A stretch of DNA of 64,000 bases, taken from Teichococcus aerophilus. Lineage in GTDB: Bacteria; Pseudomonadota; Alphaproteobacteria; Acetobacterales; Acetobacteraceae. How positions within the stretch are numbered: position 1 is the first letter of the stretch; every line of letters starts with the position of its first letter. Of this stretch, positions 17,874 to 26,935 are shown one piece after another. The position numbers and the translations under genes were made by a program. Below the pieces are notes generated by a model. The model was given only the letters and a program-made list of their open reading frames with translations. It did no database searches and had not been told where the DNA came from. The DNA lies in the NCBI RefSeq assembly GCF_014490485.1, contig NZ_JACTVA010000012.1:1-64000 (forward strand), read 5' to 3'.

Positions 17874-19496
17874 ATGAAGTTCAATCGCAGGCAAGGCCTG
17901 AAGGGTGCGATCGGCGCTGCCGCTGGGGCATGGGCGGGCGGCGTGGCACCGCGCCCCGCCCTGGCGCAGTCGCGCGCCGAGACGCTGCGGCAGGTGATGG
18001 GCGGTACCATCAACACGCTGGACCCCACCATCCCCGGCGGCACGCGCGAGACCTACGGCCTGGCGATGAGCACCTATGACCGCCTGGCCTCCTTCGGCCG
18101 GAAGCAGGTCGGCGGCGCCTGGGTGTTCGACCTGGAAGACATCCGGGGCGAACTGGCCGGCAAGGTAGACCGCGCCGCCGATGGCCGCGGCTTCACCTTC
18201 CATCTGCGGGACGGCGCCACCTGGCACGACGGCAGCCCCGTCACCGCCGAGGACGTGAAGTGGTCGCTGGACCGTGCCGTGCTGGCGAAGTCGCTGGCGC
18301 CGACGCAGCTTTCCTCCGGCTCGCTCACCCAGGCGGGGCAGTTTCGCATCGTCGGTGAGCGGAGCGTCGAGGTGCAGTTGGAGAAGCCGGACCGGCTGGC
18401 GCTGGCCAATCTCTGCGTGCCCTTCGCCATGATGATCAACAGCCGGCTGGCGAAGCAGCATGCCACCGCCGAGGACCCCTGGGCGCAGGCCTGGCTGAAG
18501 GAGAACACCGCCGGCGGTGGCGCCTACATGGTGGAGACCTACCGGCCCGGCCAGCAGGTGGTGCTGAAGCGCAACGACGCCTGGAAGAACGGGGCCGACG
18601 GGGCGCTGCCTTTCTTCCGCCGCGTCATCGTCCAGACAGTGCCGGAAGCCGCGACGCGCGCCAACCTGATCGAGCGCGGCGATGCCGACCTCGCCATCGA
18701 CCTGCAGGCCAGCGACGTGCCGGGGCTGGAGCGGGACGGCAAGGTGAAGATCGTCTCCATCCCGCAGACCAACGGCTTCAACGCCGTCATCTTTAACACG
18801 CGGATGGCACCGTTCGACGATGCCAGGGTACGGCAGGCGGTGGCCGCTGCCATGCCTTACGAGGACATGTTCCAGGCCGCGCTGTTCGGCCGTGGCCGTG
18901 GCCTGTTCGGCGCCGGGTGGGCAGAGGCGCCGGATGCCGCCTTCCCGCAGCCCATGCCGCTGCGGACCGACCTGGACCGTGCCCGGCGCCTGCTGGCCGA
19001 GGCCGGGCTGCGGGACGGCTTCGCCACCACCTTCTCCTTCAGTGCCAGCGCGGCGCCGGTGGCGGAACCGATGGCGGCGCTGGTCAAGGAAGCGCTGGCG
19101 CGGATCGGCATCCAGGTGACGATCCAGAAGCTGCCGGACGCGCAGATGACCACGATGGTGGTGGAGAAGCGGCTGCCCTTCTTCGCCGAGAGCGGCACCG
19201 CCTGGCTGCCGGCCACCGACTACTTTTTCCGCACCTACTTCACCGGCGAGCAGCGCTGGAACTTCTCCAGCTGGAACAACGCCGAGATCAACGACCTAGC
19301 CCAGGCGCTGCGGTTCGAGGCCGATGCGGCGAAGTATGCCTCGGGCTGCCGGCGCATGATCACGCTGCTGGCGCAGGAGGCGCCGCAACTGATGCTGTGG
19401 CAGCCGAACCATGATGCGGCGATGGCGCGCGACATCGGTGGCTACACCTACTGGTTCCACCGCCAGGTCGATTACCGCGACCTGCGGCGGGGTTGA
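17874..19496 (+). CDS. ABC transporter substrate-binding protein, family 5, second copy
   Basis: 540 residues. A paralogue of the protein encoded at 12106-13704; both share HDGSPVTAEDVKWSLDR, a GGGA(F/Y) segment and a C-terminal WFHRQ/LFHRQ end. A twin-arginine signal (NRRQGLK) and a cleavage region PALAQ indicate export. I chose the ATG at 17874, which follows a G-rich ribosome-binding region; the frame is open to 17778 but the added residues lack a signal. With one permease pair and one ATPase nearby, the two proteins probably feed the same channel with related ligands. Confidence 0.88.
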   Translation: MKFNRRQGLKGAIGAAAGAWAGGVAPRPALAQSRAETLRQVMGGTINTLDPTIPGGTRETYGLAMSTYDRLASFGRKQVGGAWVFDLEDIRGELAGKVDRAADGRGFTFHLRDGATWHDGSPVTAEDVKWSLDRAVLAKSLAPTQLSSGSLTQAGQFRIVGERSVEVQLEKPDRLALANLCVPFAMMINSRLAKQHATAEDPWAQAWLKENTAGGGAYMVETYRPGQQVVLKRNDAWKNGADGALPFFRRVIVQTVPEAATRANLIERGDADLAIDLQASDVPGLERDGKVKIVSIPQTNGFNAVIFNTRMAPFDDARVRQAVAAAMPYEDMFQAALFGRGRGLFGAGWAEAPDAAFPQPMPLRTDLDRARRLLAEAGLRDGFATTFSFSASAAPVAEPMAALVKEALARIGIQVTIQKLPDAQMTTMVVEKRLPFFAESGTAWLPATDYFFRTYFTGEQRWNFSSWNNAEINDLAQALRFEADAAKYASGCRRMITLLAQEAPQLMLWQPNHDAAMARDIGGYTYWFHRQVDYRDLRRG

Positions 19497-19655
19497 TTGC
19501 CCGCCTTGCCGCGATGCGGTGGGCTGTTGGGGAGTTGAGGGCGCGATGGCCTGAGGTGGCTGCACCGAAGGCGTGATTCGCGCGATCGAGCGAACATTGG
19601 AACGTGTCCGTCGCAGCGAGCCGCGGTGGATGCGCGTGCAGGAAAGAGAGGGCGC

Positions 19656-21656
19656 GTGCAGAGGATCTGGGATATCGGCACCGATATCGGCGGCACGTTC
19701 ACCGATATCGTCGCCGTGCGGCCGGGCACGGCGGAGACGCGCATCGCCAAGGTGCCGTCCCGCCCACAGGCGCCGGTGCGGGCGATGCTGGAGGCGCTGG
19801 AGGCAGTCGGGCTCTCCCCCGCCGAGGTGCGGCGCTTCGTGCACGGCACCACCCGCGTGACCAACGCCCTGGTCGAGGAACGGCTGCCCAAGGTGGCGCT
19901 GGTGGCGACCGCGGGGTTCGAGGATGTGCTGGAGATCGGCCGCTACCGGCGGCAGGAACTGTACCGGCTGGACGTGCCGCCCAAGGCGCCGCCGCTGGTG
20001 CCCCCGGCGCTGTGTTTCGGCGTGCGGGAGCGGCTGGACCATACCGGCGCCGTGCTGCAGCCGCTGGAGGAGGAGGAGATCCAGCGCCTGCTGGCCTGGC
20101 TGCGCCAGAGCGGGGCGCAGAGCGTCGCCATCTCCCTGCTGCACGCCTATGCCAACCCGGTGCACGAGAAGCAGTTGGCGGAGCGGCTGGCCGGGGCGGT
20201 GCCGCATCTCTGCGTCTCCCACGAGATCAACCCGGAGGCGCGCGAATACGAGCGCACCTCATCCACAGTATTCAATGCGGCGGCGATGCCGATCGCGGTC
20301 GAGTACCTGACGGAGCTGGAGGAAAAGCTGCCGCTGGGTGCGGGGCTGCAGGTGTTCCACTCGGCCGGGGCGATGGTGCCGGTGCCGGCGGTCAAGCGCC
20401 GCCCGCTGGTGATGGCGATGTCCGGCCCCGCCGCCGGCGTCTCCGCCAGCGCCCGCCTGGCGCAGGAGCTGGGCCGGCCGCGCGTGCTGACCTTCGACAT
20501 GGGCGGCACCACCACCGATGTCTGCCTGATCGTCGATGGCGTGGCGGAGATGACCGACACCCGCATGATGGGCGGCCGGCCGCTGCGCCAGCCGATGCTG
20601 GCGGTGCATTCGATCGGTGCCGGCGGCGGCTCCATCGTCCGGCTGGGCCCCGGTGGGCTGGCGGTGGGCCCGGAGAGCGCCGGGTCCGAGCCCGGTCCGG
20701 CCTGCTACGGCCGTGGCGGCACCCGCGCCACCATCACCGACGCCAATGCGGTGCTGGGATACCTGGACCCCGAGGCGAAGCTGGGGGACACCATCGCGCT
20801 GGACATCGCCGCGGCGCGCCGCGCCCTCTCGCCCATCGCGGAGCAACTGGGCATGGGGGTGGAGGACGCGGCGCTCGGCATCCTGCGCGTGGCCAACGCC
20901 GCCATGGCGCGGGCGCTGCGCCGGGTGACGGTGGAGCGCGGCGTCGACGGGCGGGACTGCGCGCTGCTGGCCTTCGGCGGTGGCGGGCCGATGCATGCCG
21001 CCGGGCTGGCGGAGCTGTACGGGTTGCAGGACGTCATCGTCCCAGCCGCTTCAAGCGCCTTTTCCGCCCTGGGCTGCCTGACGGCCGATTTCTCCTTCCT
21101 GCAGCAGCGCACGGTGCGGCTGCCCCTGGCGGGCTTCGACCATGCGGGGTTCGATGCCCGCATGGAGGAGTTGGTGGCCGAGGCCACCGGGCCGCTGCTC
21201 GCCAACGGCATCGCCGAGGCGGACATCGCCATCGAGTACACGGCGCTGATGCGCTATGCCGGACAGAGCGAGGCGACCCCGGTGCCCTTCGCCCTGCCGC
21301 TGGACCCTGCCGTATTGGCAGAGAATTTCCACGCCCGGCACCGGCAATTATTCGGCTACGCCACCAACGAGCTCTGCGTCATCGAATCCCTGCGCGTGCA
21401 GGCGCGCAAGGAATCCGGCACCGCGCTGGCCCGGCCCAGCGCCGGCCGCGCGCCACGCCCGGCCCGCACCCGACGCTGCGTCTTCCCCGGCACCGGCGCG
21501 GTGGACACCGCGATCCTGCCGCGCGAGACCTTGCAGGGTTCCGTGCAGGGTCCGGCGATCATCGAGGATGCGTGGTCCACCGTCATCGTCCCGCCGGGCT
21601 GGCAGGCGGCGGGGGACCCGGCCGGCCACCTCTTTCTCAGCAGGAGCGCCGCATGA
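19656..21656 (+). CDS. hyuA: hydantoinase/oxoprolinase family protein, subunit A
   Basis: 666 residues. ATP-dependent HyuA subunits hydrolyse cyclic amides (hydantoins, 5-oxoproline and relatives; acetone carboxylase is a cousin) together with HyuB. The ASKHA-fold phosphate loops are visible: DIGGTFTDIVA near residue 10 and TFDMGGTTTDVCLI near residue 280. I prefer the GTG at 19656, preceded by AGAGAGGG, because the protein then starts just before the first motif; an alternative GTG is at 19626. The stop overlaps the hyuB start by four bases. The 159-bp gap upstream shows no clear regulatory signal. Confidence 0.9.
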   Translation: MQRIWDIGTDIGGTFTDIVAVRPGTAETRIAKVPSRPQAPVRAMLEALEAVGLSPAEVRRFVHGTTRVTNALVEERLPKVALVATAGFEDVLEIGRYRRQELYRLDVPPKAPPLVPPALCFGVRERLDHTGAVLQPLEEEEIQRLLAWLRQSGAQSVAISLLHAYANPVHEKQLAERLAGAVPHLCVSHEINPEAREYERTSSTVFNAAAMPIAVEYLTELEEKLPLGAGLQVFHSAGAMVPVPAVKRRPLVMAMSGPAAGVSASARLAQELGRPRVLTFDMGGTTTDVCLIVDGVAEMTDTRMMGGRPLRQPMLAVHSIGAGGGSIVRLGPGGLAVGPESAGSEPGPACYGRGGTRATITDANAVLGYLDPEAKLGDTIALDIAAARRALSPIAEQLGMGVEDAALGILRVANAAMARALRRVTVERGVDGRDCALLAFGGGGPMHAAGLAELYGLQDVIVPAASSAFSALGCLTADFSFLQQRTVRLPLAGFDHAGFDARMEELVAEATGPLLANGIAEADIAIEYTALMRYAGQSEATPVPFALPLDPAVLAENFHARHRQLFGYATNELCVIESLRVQARKESGTALARPSAGRAPRPARTRRCVFPGTGAVDTAILPRETLQGSVQGPAIIEDAWSTVIVPPGWQAAGDPAGHLFLSRSAA

Positions 21657-23236
21657 GCACGCTGGACCCCTTCGTCGTCGAGGTGATTCGCCACGGCCTT
21701 TCCGCCGCCGCCGAGGAGATGAGCCTGGTGATGACCCGCTCCGCCCGCTCGCCCTTGCTGCGGGAAGCGGGCGACCTGTCCTCCGCCATCACGGATGCGG
21801 AGGGCGGGCTGGTGGGGCAGGGGAAGGACATCCCCATCCATCTCGGCGCGATGGCCTACACGGTGCGGGAATTGCTGAAGCTCTGCCCGGCGGCCTCGCT
21901 GAAGGAAGGCGATGCGCTGATCTACAATCTCGGTGCGCTGGGCGGGAACCACCTGAACGACGTGAAGGTGGCCCGGCCGGTCTTCGTCGAGGGGCGGCTG
22001 GTGGCCTTCGCGCTCAGCCTGGCGCACTGGCCAGATGTGGGCGGCACCTGGCCAGGCAGCTACCTGGCCCAGGCGGTGGATACCTTCCAGGAGGCCATCC
22101 GCATCCCGCCCATGCCGATCGCCAGCGCCGCCGGGCTGAACCAGCCGGTGCTGGACTTCATCCTGGCCAATGTGCGTGACCCCGTCTCCTGCGAGGGCGA
22201 CCTGAAGGCGCAGATCGCCGCCACCCAGGCGGCCGAGCGGCGCATCCGCGAGCTTTGCGCCCAGCACGGCACCCAGGTGTTCCTCGACGCCATGGTCCGC
22301 CTGCACGACCTCTCGGAAGCCGAGATGCGCGCGGCGATCCTGGACATCCCCGACGGCACCTATGAGGGCGAGGATTTCCTCGACGACGGCAACGCCGATG
22401 GCAGCCCCGCCCGCATCCATGCGCGGATCGACATCCGGGGCGACGAGGCGACGATCGACCTTTCCGGCAGCGCGGACCGAGTGGCGAATTTCTGCAACAC
22501 CACACCCTTCATCGCCCGCTCCGCCGCCGCCTATGCGGCACGGATCATGAGCGGGCGGGAGATGCAGCAGAATGCCGGCGCGCTGCGCCCGCTGACCATC
22601 ATCACGCGCCCTGGCTCCATCCTCGAGCCCGGGTGGAACGCGGCGGTGGCGGCCGGCAACCACGAGACCTCCATGCGGATCGTAGACGCCATGTTCCGCG
22701 CCATGGAGAACATCATCCCCGAGCGGCTTTCCGCTGGCGGCCCCGCCACTTCCGGCCTGCTGGCCTTCGCCGAGCCGCGGCCGGACCAGTCCTGGCGCAT
22801 GCTCTACGAGGTGCATGGCGGCGGGGAGGGCGCGCGGCATGACCGCGACGGCTGCCCCGCCACGCGCGTGCATCTCACCAACACTTCCAATACCCCGGCC
22901 GAGGTGATCGAGGCCAACTACGCCATCCGGATCGAGCAGCAATCCATCCGCCGGGGCTCGGGCGGCGCGGGGCGGCACAAGGGTGGCGACGGCATCGTCC
23001 GCTCCTACCGCGTGCTGGCCCCCAGCATGTGGCTGACCACCTGCGTGGAGCGGACCAGGATGGCCCCCTTCGGCCTGCAGGGTGGCGAGCCGGGTGCGCC
23101 CTACCGCATCACGCTGGAGCGGGATGGGGAGCGCACCATTCTCTCCGGCAAGGCCAACCTGCTGCTGCGGCAGGGGGACCTGGTGACGCTGGAAGGCTCC
23201 GGCGGCGGCGGCTATGGAAGCCCCGAGGCGGGCTGA
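21653..23236 (+). CDS. hyuB: hydantoinase B / oxoprolinase family protein, subunit B
   Basis: 527 residues. Partner of HyuA. The N-terminus DPFVVEVIRHGLSAAAEEM and the metal-site segment GGNHLNDVKV are typical of HyuB proteins; the C-terminus has the G-rich LEGSGGGGYGSP end. It starts inside the last codon of hyuA (ATGA). The pair is predicted to form the cytoplasmic ring-opening complex for a cyclic amide brought in by the upstream importer. Confidence 0.9.
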   Translation: MSTLDPFVVEVIRHGLSAAAEEMSLVMTRSARSPLLREAGDLSSAITDAEGGLVGQGKDIPIHLGAMAYTVRELLKLCPAASLKEGDALIYNLGALGGNHLNDVKVARPVFVEGRLVAFALSLAHWPDVGGTWPGSYLAQAVDTFQEAIRIPPMPIASAAGLNQPVLDFILANVRDPVSCEGDLKAQIAATQAAERRIRELCAQHGTQVFLDAMVRLHDLSEAEMRAAILDIPDGTYEGEDFLDDGNADGSPARIHARIDIRGDEATIDLSGSADRVANFCNTTPFIARSAAAYAARIMSGREMQQNAGALRPLTIITRPGSILEPGWNAAVAAGNHETSMRIVDAMFRAMENIIPERLSAGGPATSGLLAFAEPRPDQSWRMLYEVHGGGEGARHDRDGCPATRVHLTNTSNTPAEVIEANYAIRIEQQSIRRGSGGAGRHKGGDGIVRSYRVLAPSMWLTTCVERTRMAPFGLQGGEPGAPYRITLERDGERTILSGKANLLLRQGDLVTLEGSGGGGYGSPEAG

Positions 23237-23270
23237 CGCGATGGCGCCGCCCGGCCCGGAGGGGGGCGGC

Positions 23271-24740
23271 ATGACTCAGGCGGGCCGGCGCATGTCGATG
23301 GCCGGGATGCATCTGGACCGCGGCGCCGACATGCCCCTGTACCAGCAGGTGGCGGCGCACCTGCGGGCTCGCATCCTGGATGGCAGCCTGCAGGCCGGTA
23401 CCCGCCTGCTCGGCTCGCGCGACATGGCGGCGGAACTTGGCTGTTCCCGTGCCATCGTGCTGGCGGCCTGCGACCTGCTGTATGCGGAGGGCTACCTGCT
23501 CTCCGTCCCGCGCGGTGGCGTCCGTGTCGCCGCCATCGCCCGGCCGCGGGCGGCAGCGCCGGCACCGGATGAGCGCGACGCCGGCCTGCGGATGTCCGAC
23601 CGCTGGAAATCCCTGCTGGCAACCGACTACGTGTTCGACATGGCCTCCCCCTTCAGCACCGGCACGCCCGACATTGCTGAATTTCCCTTCGAGATCTGGG
23701 CGCGGCTGCTGAGGCAGAGCTGGCACAACCCGCTGCGCTCCGCCTGTATCGACATGGCGCCGCTGGGCTGGCAGCCGTTGCGGGAAGCTACGGCGGAATT
23801 CCTTGGCGCTGTGCGCGGCCTGCTGTGCCGGCCGGAGGAAGTGGCGATCACCCCGGCCAGCTCCGGCGCGCTGGATCTGTGCTGCCGCATGCTGCTCGAC
23901 CCCGGCGACGAAGTGTGGGTGGAGGAGCCTGGCTTCATCGAGGCCCGCTGGAGCCTGAAGGCCGCCGGCGCGAAGCTGGTGCCGGTACCGGTGGACGAGA
24001 AGGGCATGGTGGTCGCCGAAGGCATCCGCCGTGCGCCGAGGGCCAAGCTGGCGGTGGTCACGCCCTCCCACCAGTTTCCGCTCGGCGTGGCGATGGGGCT
24101 GGAGCGGCGGCTGGAACTGCTGGAATGGGCCAGCCGCCAGGGCAGCTGGATCATTGAGGACGACTACAATTCCGAGATCCGGCATCGGGACAGCATGGTG
24201 GCGTCGCTGAAGTCGCTCGATCGCGCCGGGCGCGTCATCTACCTCGGCACCTTCTCCAAGGTCATGCTGCCCAGCCTGCGGATCGGTTACCTGGTGGCCA
24301 GCCCAGGCTTTACCGAGGCCTTCGGCCGGGGCCGCGCGCGCATCGACGTGCACACCGCCGGCACCGCGCAGCCGGCGCTGGCGGAGTTCCTGCGGCAAGG
24401 GCACCTGCTGCGCTACCTGCGGCGGATGCGAAAGGTCTACGGCGAACGCCAGGATGCGGTGGTAGCCGCCCTGCGCACGCTGATGCCGGAACAGCTCGAC
24501 GTCGCGCCCACCGCCGCCGGGTTGCACCTGACCGCGCTGTTCACCCCGCGCATGGCGGCGCGCATGACCGATCGCGAAGCCTCCGCCCGCAGCCGCCAGG
24601 CCGGGCAGTTCATCCAGCCCCTCTCCCAGTGCTATCTGGGCGAGCCTGACCGGCAAGGCCTGGTGATCGGCTATGGCCGCTTGCAGGCTGAAGAAGCCAT
24701 GCCCCGCCTGGCCGCCGTCGCTGCCCGGTTGCGGGATTGA
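23271..24740 (+). CDS. MocR/PdxR-type transcriptional regulator (GntR HTH plus aminotransferase domain)
   Basis: 489 residues. An N-terminal GntR winged helix (PLYQQVAAHLRARILDG, then GSRDMAAELGCSRAIV) is joined to a fold-type I aminotransferase domain. The PLP lysine is at about residue 330 (GTFSKVMLPSLRIGY) and the DDYNSE segment is present. I chose the ATG at 23271 because it follows GGAGGGGG; an ATG at 23241 has a poor ribosome site. MocR proteins sense PLP or amino compounds and bind repeated DNA sites. Placed 34 bases after hyuB, it is a candidate regulator of this importer and of the aminotransferase at 25245. Confidence 0.88.
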   Translation: MTQAGRRMSMAGMHLDRGADMPLYQQVAAHLRARILDGSLQAGTRLLGSRDMAAELGCSRAIVLAACDLLYAEGYLLSVPRGGVRVAAIARPRAAAPAPDERDAGLRMSDRWKSLLATDYVFDMASPFSTGTPDIAEFPFEIWARLLRQSWHNPLRSACIDMAPLGWQPLREATAEFLGAVRGLLCRPEEVAITPASSGALDLCCRMLLDPGDEVWVEEPGFIEARWSLKAAGAKLVPVPVDEKGMVVAEGIRRAPRAKLAVVTPSHQFPLGVAMGLERRLELLEWASRQGSWIIEDDYNSEIRHRDSMVASLKSLDRAGRVIYLGTFSKVMLPSLRIGYLVASPGFTEAFGRGRARIDVHTAGTAQPALAEFLRQGHLLRYLRRMRKVYGERQDAVVAALRTLMPEQLDVAPTAAGLHLTALFTPRMAARMTDREASARSRQAGQFIQPLSQCYLGEPDRQGLVIGYGRLQAEEAMPRLAAVAARLRD

Positions 24741-24765
24741 GGATCGGCTTGCATCTCGTGGGGAG

Positions 24766-25126
24766 GTGAAGGCCGGGGAAGGAAGTGCCCGTCAAACCTA
24801 TGGGTTCGATCCTTCTATTCCTCCCTTGGTTTTTCCGGCGTGGCTGTTGTGAGGTGGTTCCAAAGATACAGGTGGTGCCCGGTACAGGCTGCTGCTTCAG
24901 CCAGTGAGAGGCTGCGACGCCGCTTCCAAGACATCGGTTAACTCGGAAGAGCCAAATCCCGCTGCGCGAAGGGCCACCAAACCCACCGCCAGTCAGCAAC
25001 GGCTTTCGTCATGAAGCCCTCAATATGCCTATCATTCATCCCAATACCGACGCATCACCTGCAAAGTCCGCAGCCAGAATCGAAGAAAAAAGAAGGGGCC
25101 CGGGGAACTCCTTCCCCGGCCTTCAC
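24766..25126. repeat. intergenic inverted-repeat element, copy 2 (expanded, degenerate)
   Basis: The outer arms are clear: GTGAAGGCCGGGGAAGGAA at the left and TTCCCCGGCCTTCAC at the right, with AGAAAAAAGAAGGGG inside the right arm. The 361-bp span is longer than other copies, and the centre is largely unrelated apart from a GTGGCTGTTG word. It lies between two genes in the same direction. No gene is supported in 24741-25244. Confidence 0.6.
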
Positions 25127-25137
25127 CGCGCCCGCAA

Positions 25138-25173
25138 AGGAAAGCGCCCCCCCCTCTGGCTCAGCGCTTTCCA
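25138..25173. promoter_or_regulatory. inverted repeat and 16-bp element (copy 2) upstream of the aminotransferase
   Basis: GGAAAGCGC and GCGCTTTCC form perfect 9-bp arms around 18 bases. The right arm lies within TCTGGCTCAGCGCTTT (25155-25170), identical to 17742-17757. It stands 75 bp before the aminotransferase start, in the expected promoter region. Confidence 0.45.
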
Positions 25174-25244
25174 CCCGAACTGGTGCTGTTGCGCCCCGGA
25201 CCTCGCACCTAGTCTCGGGTGACAAAGCTGAGAAGGGGCGGGCG

Positions 25245-26558
25245 ATGGGCAGGCTGCTGCGGACGGGGCTGAATGCCGGGATGGAGGCGCCGCGTGTCGT
25301 CGGTGGCAGCGGCGTGTATTTCCATCTGGCGGATGGGCGGCGGGTGCTGGATGGCAGCAATACCGGCGGCCCCCTGGGCCACGGCCACCCGCGGATGATC
25401 GAAGCGCTGCGGGAGGCTGCCGGGGTACCGATGGTCAGCGAGGGCTGGAACTGGACCGGCCGGGACCAGGCGGCCGAGGACCTGTTCGAGATCGGCCTGC
25501 CGGGCGAGGACTGGGCCGGCGCCGTCCGCTTCTGCCTGAGCGGCAGCGAGGCGAACGACATTGCCCTCTCCCTGGCCCAGGCGCTGACCGGGCGGCACGA
25601 CATCGCGACGCGGGAGCGGGCCTATCACGGGCTGGTCGGGCTCTCGCGGGATGTGACGGTGCAGCCGCACTGGCATGGCGGGCTGGCGGCGGTGGGCAGC
25701 ACCCGCAAGCCGTTCCCGAATGCGCCAGTGCATGTGCTGCCGGCGCCGGACGGCGCGCTGTACCGCAGCGATGGTGGGACGGTGCCGCTGCTGGATGCGA
25801 GGTTGGCGCAGGCGCCGGCGGCGCTGGCACGGTCCGCCGCCGTGATCCTCGACTACACCCAGGGTGGCTTCTATCACGACGCCGCCTATCAGGATGCGCT
25901 GGCGGCGATGGCGCGGCAGCAGGGCGCGCTGTGGATCGCCGATGAGGTGGTGACCGGGTTGGGCCGCGCCGGGCGCCCATTCGCCTTCCAGGGCGGCCGT
26001 AGCCGGCCGGATATCGTTACGCTGGGCAAGGGGCTTGGCGGTGGTTCCGTCGCCGTGGCGGCGGTGCTGCTGTCGAAGGAGATGGTGGCGCGGCTGGAGG
26101 GCAGCAGCTGGCAGAATTACGGCACGCTGCGCGGCCACCCGATGGCGATGGCGGCGGTCAGCGCCTATCTGCGCATCCTGCGGGACGAAGGGCTGCTGGA
26201 CCGTGTGCGGAGCCTGGAGGCGCTGTTCGCGCGCCGCCTGGCGGAGATCGGCCGGCGCCACCCCAGCGTCTGCCGCGTGGCGGGGCAGGGGCTGCATTGG
26301 ACGGTGGAGCTGCACGGCCCCGACTGGCGGGACTGGCGCGCCGACACGGCGGAATCGCCGCTGGCCTCCCGCGTCGCCACCCGGGCCCTGGAGGCCGGCG
26401 CAGTGATCGGCACCAGCGGGGAGCAGGTCTCGCTGTTCCTCGCGCCGCCGCTGGTGATCTCGGATGCCGAGGCCGAGGTGTTGCTGGACATTCTCGACAG
26501 CAGCCTCGATCTTGCCGATCGCGAGCATAACCGCAGCATGGAAGGCGCCAGTGAATGA
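25245..26558 (+). CDS. class III aminotransferase (glutamate-1-semialdehyde mutase-like)
   Basis: 437 residues. A PLP enzyme of the omega-amino/GSA family. GGPLGHGHP and the SGSEAND segment bind cofactor phosphate, ADEVVTGLGR supplies the PLP-ring Asp, and the Schiff-base lysine is about Lys262 in LGKGLGGG. Family members transaminate omega-amino acids or move amino groups within a substrate; true HemL is unlikely in this setting. I chose the ATG at 25245, after GAAGGGGCGGG; the longer frame to 25011 runs through the repeat element. It overlaps the NTF2-like gene by four bases. Its presence hints that the degraded acid carries an amino group. Confidence 0.87.
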   Translation: MGRLLRTGLNAGMEAPRVVGGSGVYFHLADGRRVLDGSNTGGPLGHGHPRMIEALREAAGVPMVSEGWNWTGRDQAAEDLFEIGLPGEDWAGAVRFCLSGSEANDIALSLAQALTGRHDIATRERAYHGLVGLSRDVTVQPHWHGGLAAVGSTRKPFPNAPVHVLPAPDGALYRSDGGTVPLLDARLAQAPAALARSAAVILDYTQGGFYHDAAYQDALAAMARQQGALWIADEVVTGLGRAGRPFAFQGGRSRPDIVTLGKGLGGGSVAVAAVLLSKEMVARLEGSSWQNYGTLRGHPMAMAAVSAYLRILRDEGLLDRVRSLEALFARRLAEIGRRHPSVCRVAGQGLHWTVELHGPDWRDWRADTAESPLASRVATRALEAGAVIGTSGEQVSLFLAPPLVISDAEAEVLLDILDSSLDLADREHNRSMEGASE

Positions 26559-26935
26559 CTGAACTCGAGCAGGTCCTTGCCACCGTACAGGGCTATTTCG
26601 ACGCGTTGTACGAGGGCAGCGTGGAGCGCTTCCGCGCTGTGTTCCACCCGCAGGCGCAGCTGTTCACGGCCGAAGGCGGCAACACCGCCGCGCTGGATTT
26701 CGAGAGCTATATGGTGCGCGTGGCAGGCCGCGCCGCCCCGGCCTCCCGCAACGATCCGCGCCACGACGCGGTGGTCAGCGCCACCATCGCCAGCCCGACT
26801 ACGGCGCATGTGCGGGTGCGCGACGCCCTGCTGCCCAACCGCTTCGTGGATGAGCTGGTGCTGGTGAAGTTCCCCGATGGCTGGAAGATCGTCAGCAAGG
26901 TCTGGGCCTACGACAACGCGGCCCAGCCGGGATGA
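26555..26935 (+). CDS. NTF2-like (lumazine-binding/SnoaL-like) protein
   Basis: 126 residues. An alpha+beta barrel of the NTF2 superfamily, starting with a helix (VLATVQGYFDALYEGSVERF) and ending KFPDGWKIVSKVWAYD as in PF12893-type proteins. Some members are small isomerases, dehydratases or hydrolases; others only bind ligand. Overlaps of four bases with the aminotransferase and the crotonase genes suggest a role in the same step series. No catalytic residues can be assigned. Confidence 0.8.
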   Translation: MTELEQVLATVQGYFDALYEGSVERFRAVFHPQAQLFTAEGGNTAALDFESYMVRVAGRAAPASRNDPRHDAVVSATIASPTTAHVRVRDALLPNRFVDELVLVKFPDGWKIVSKVWAYDNAAQPG

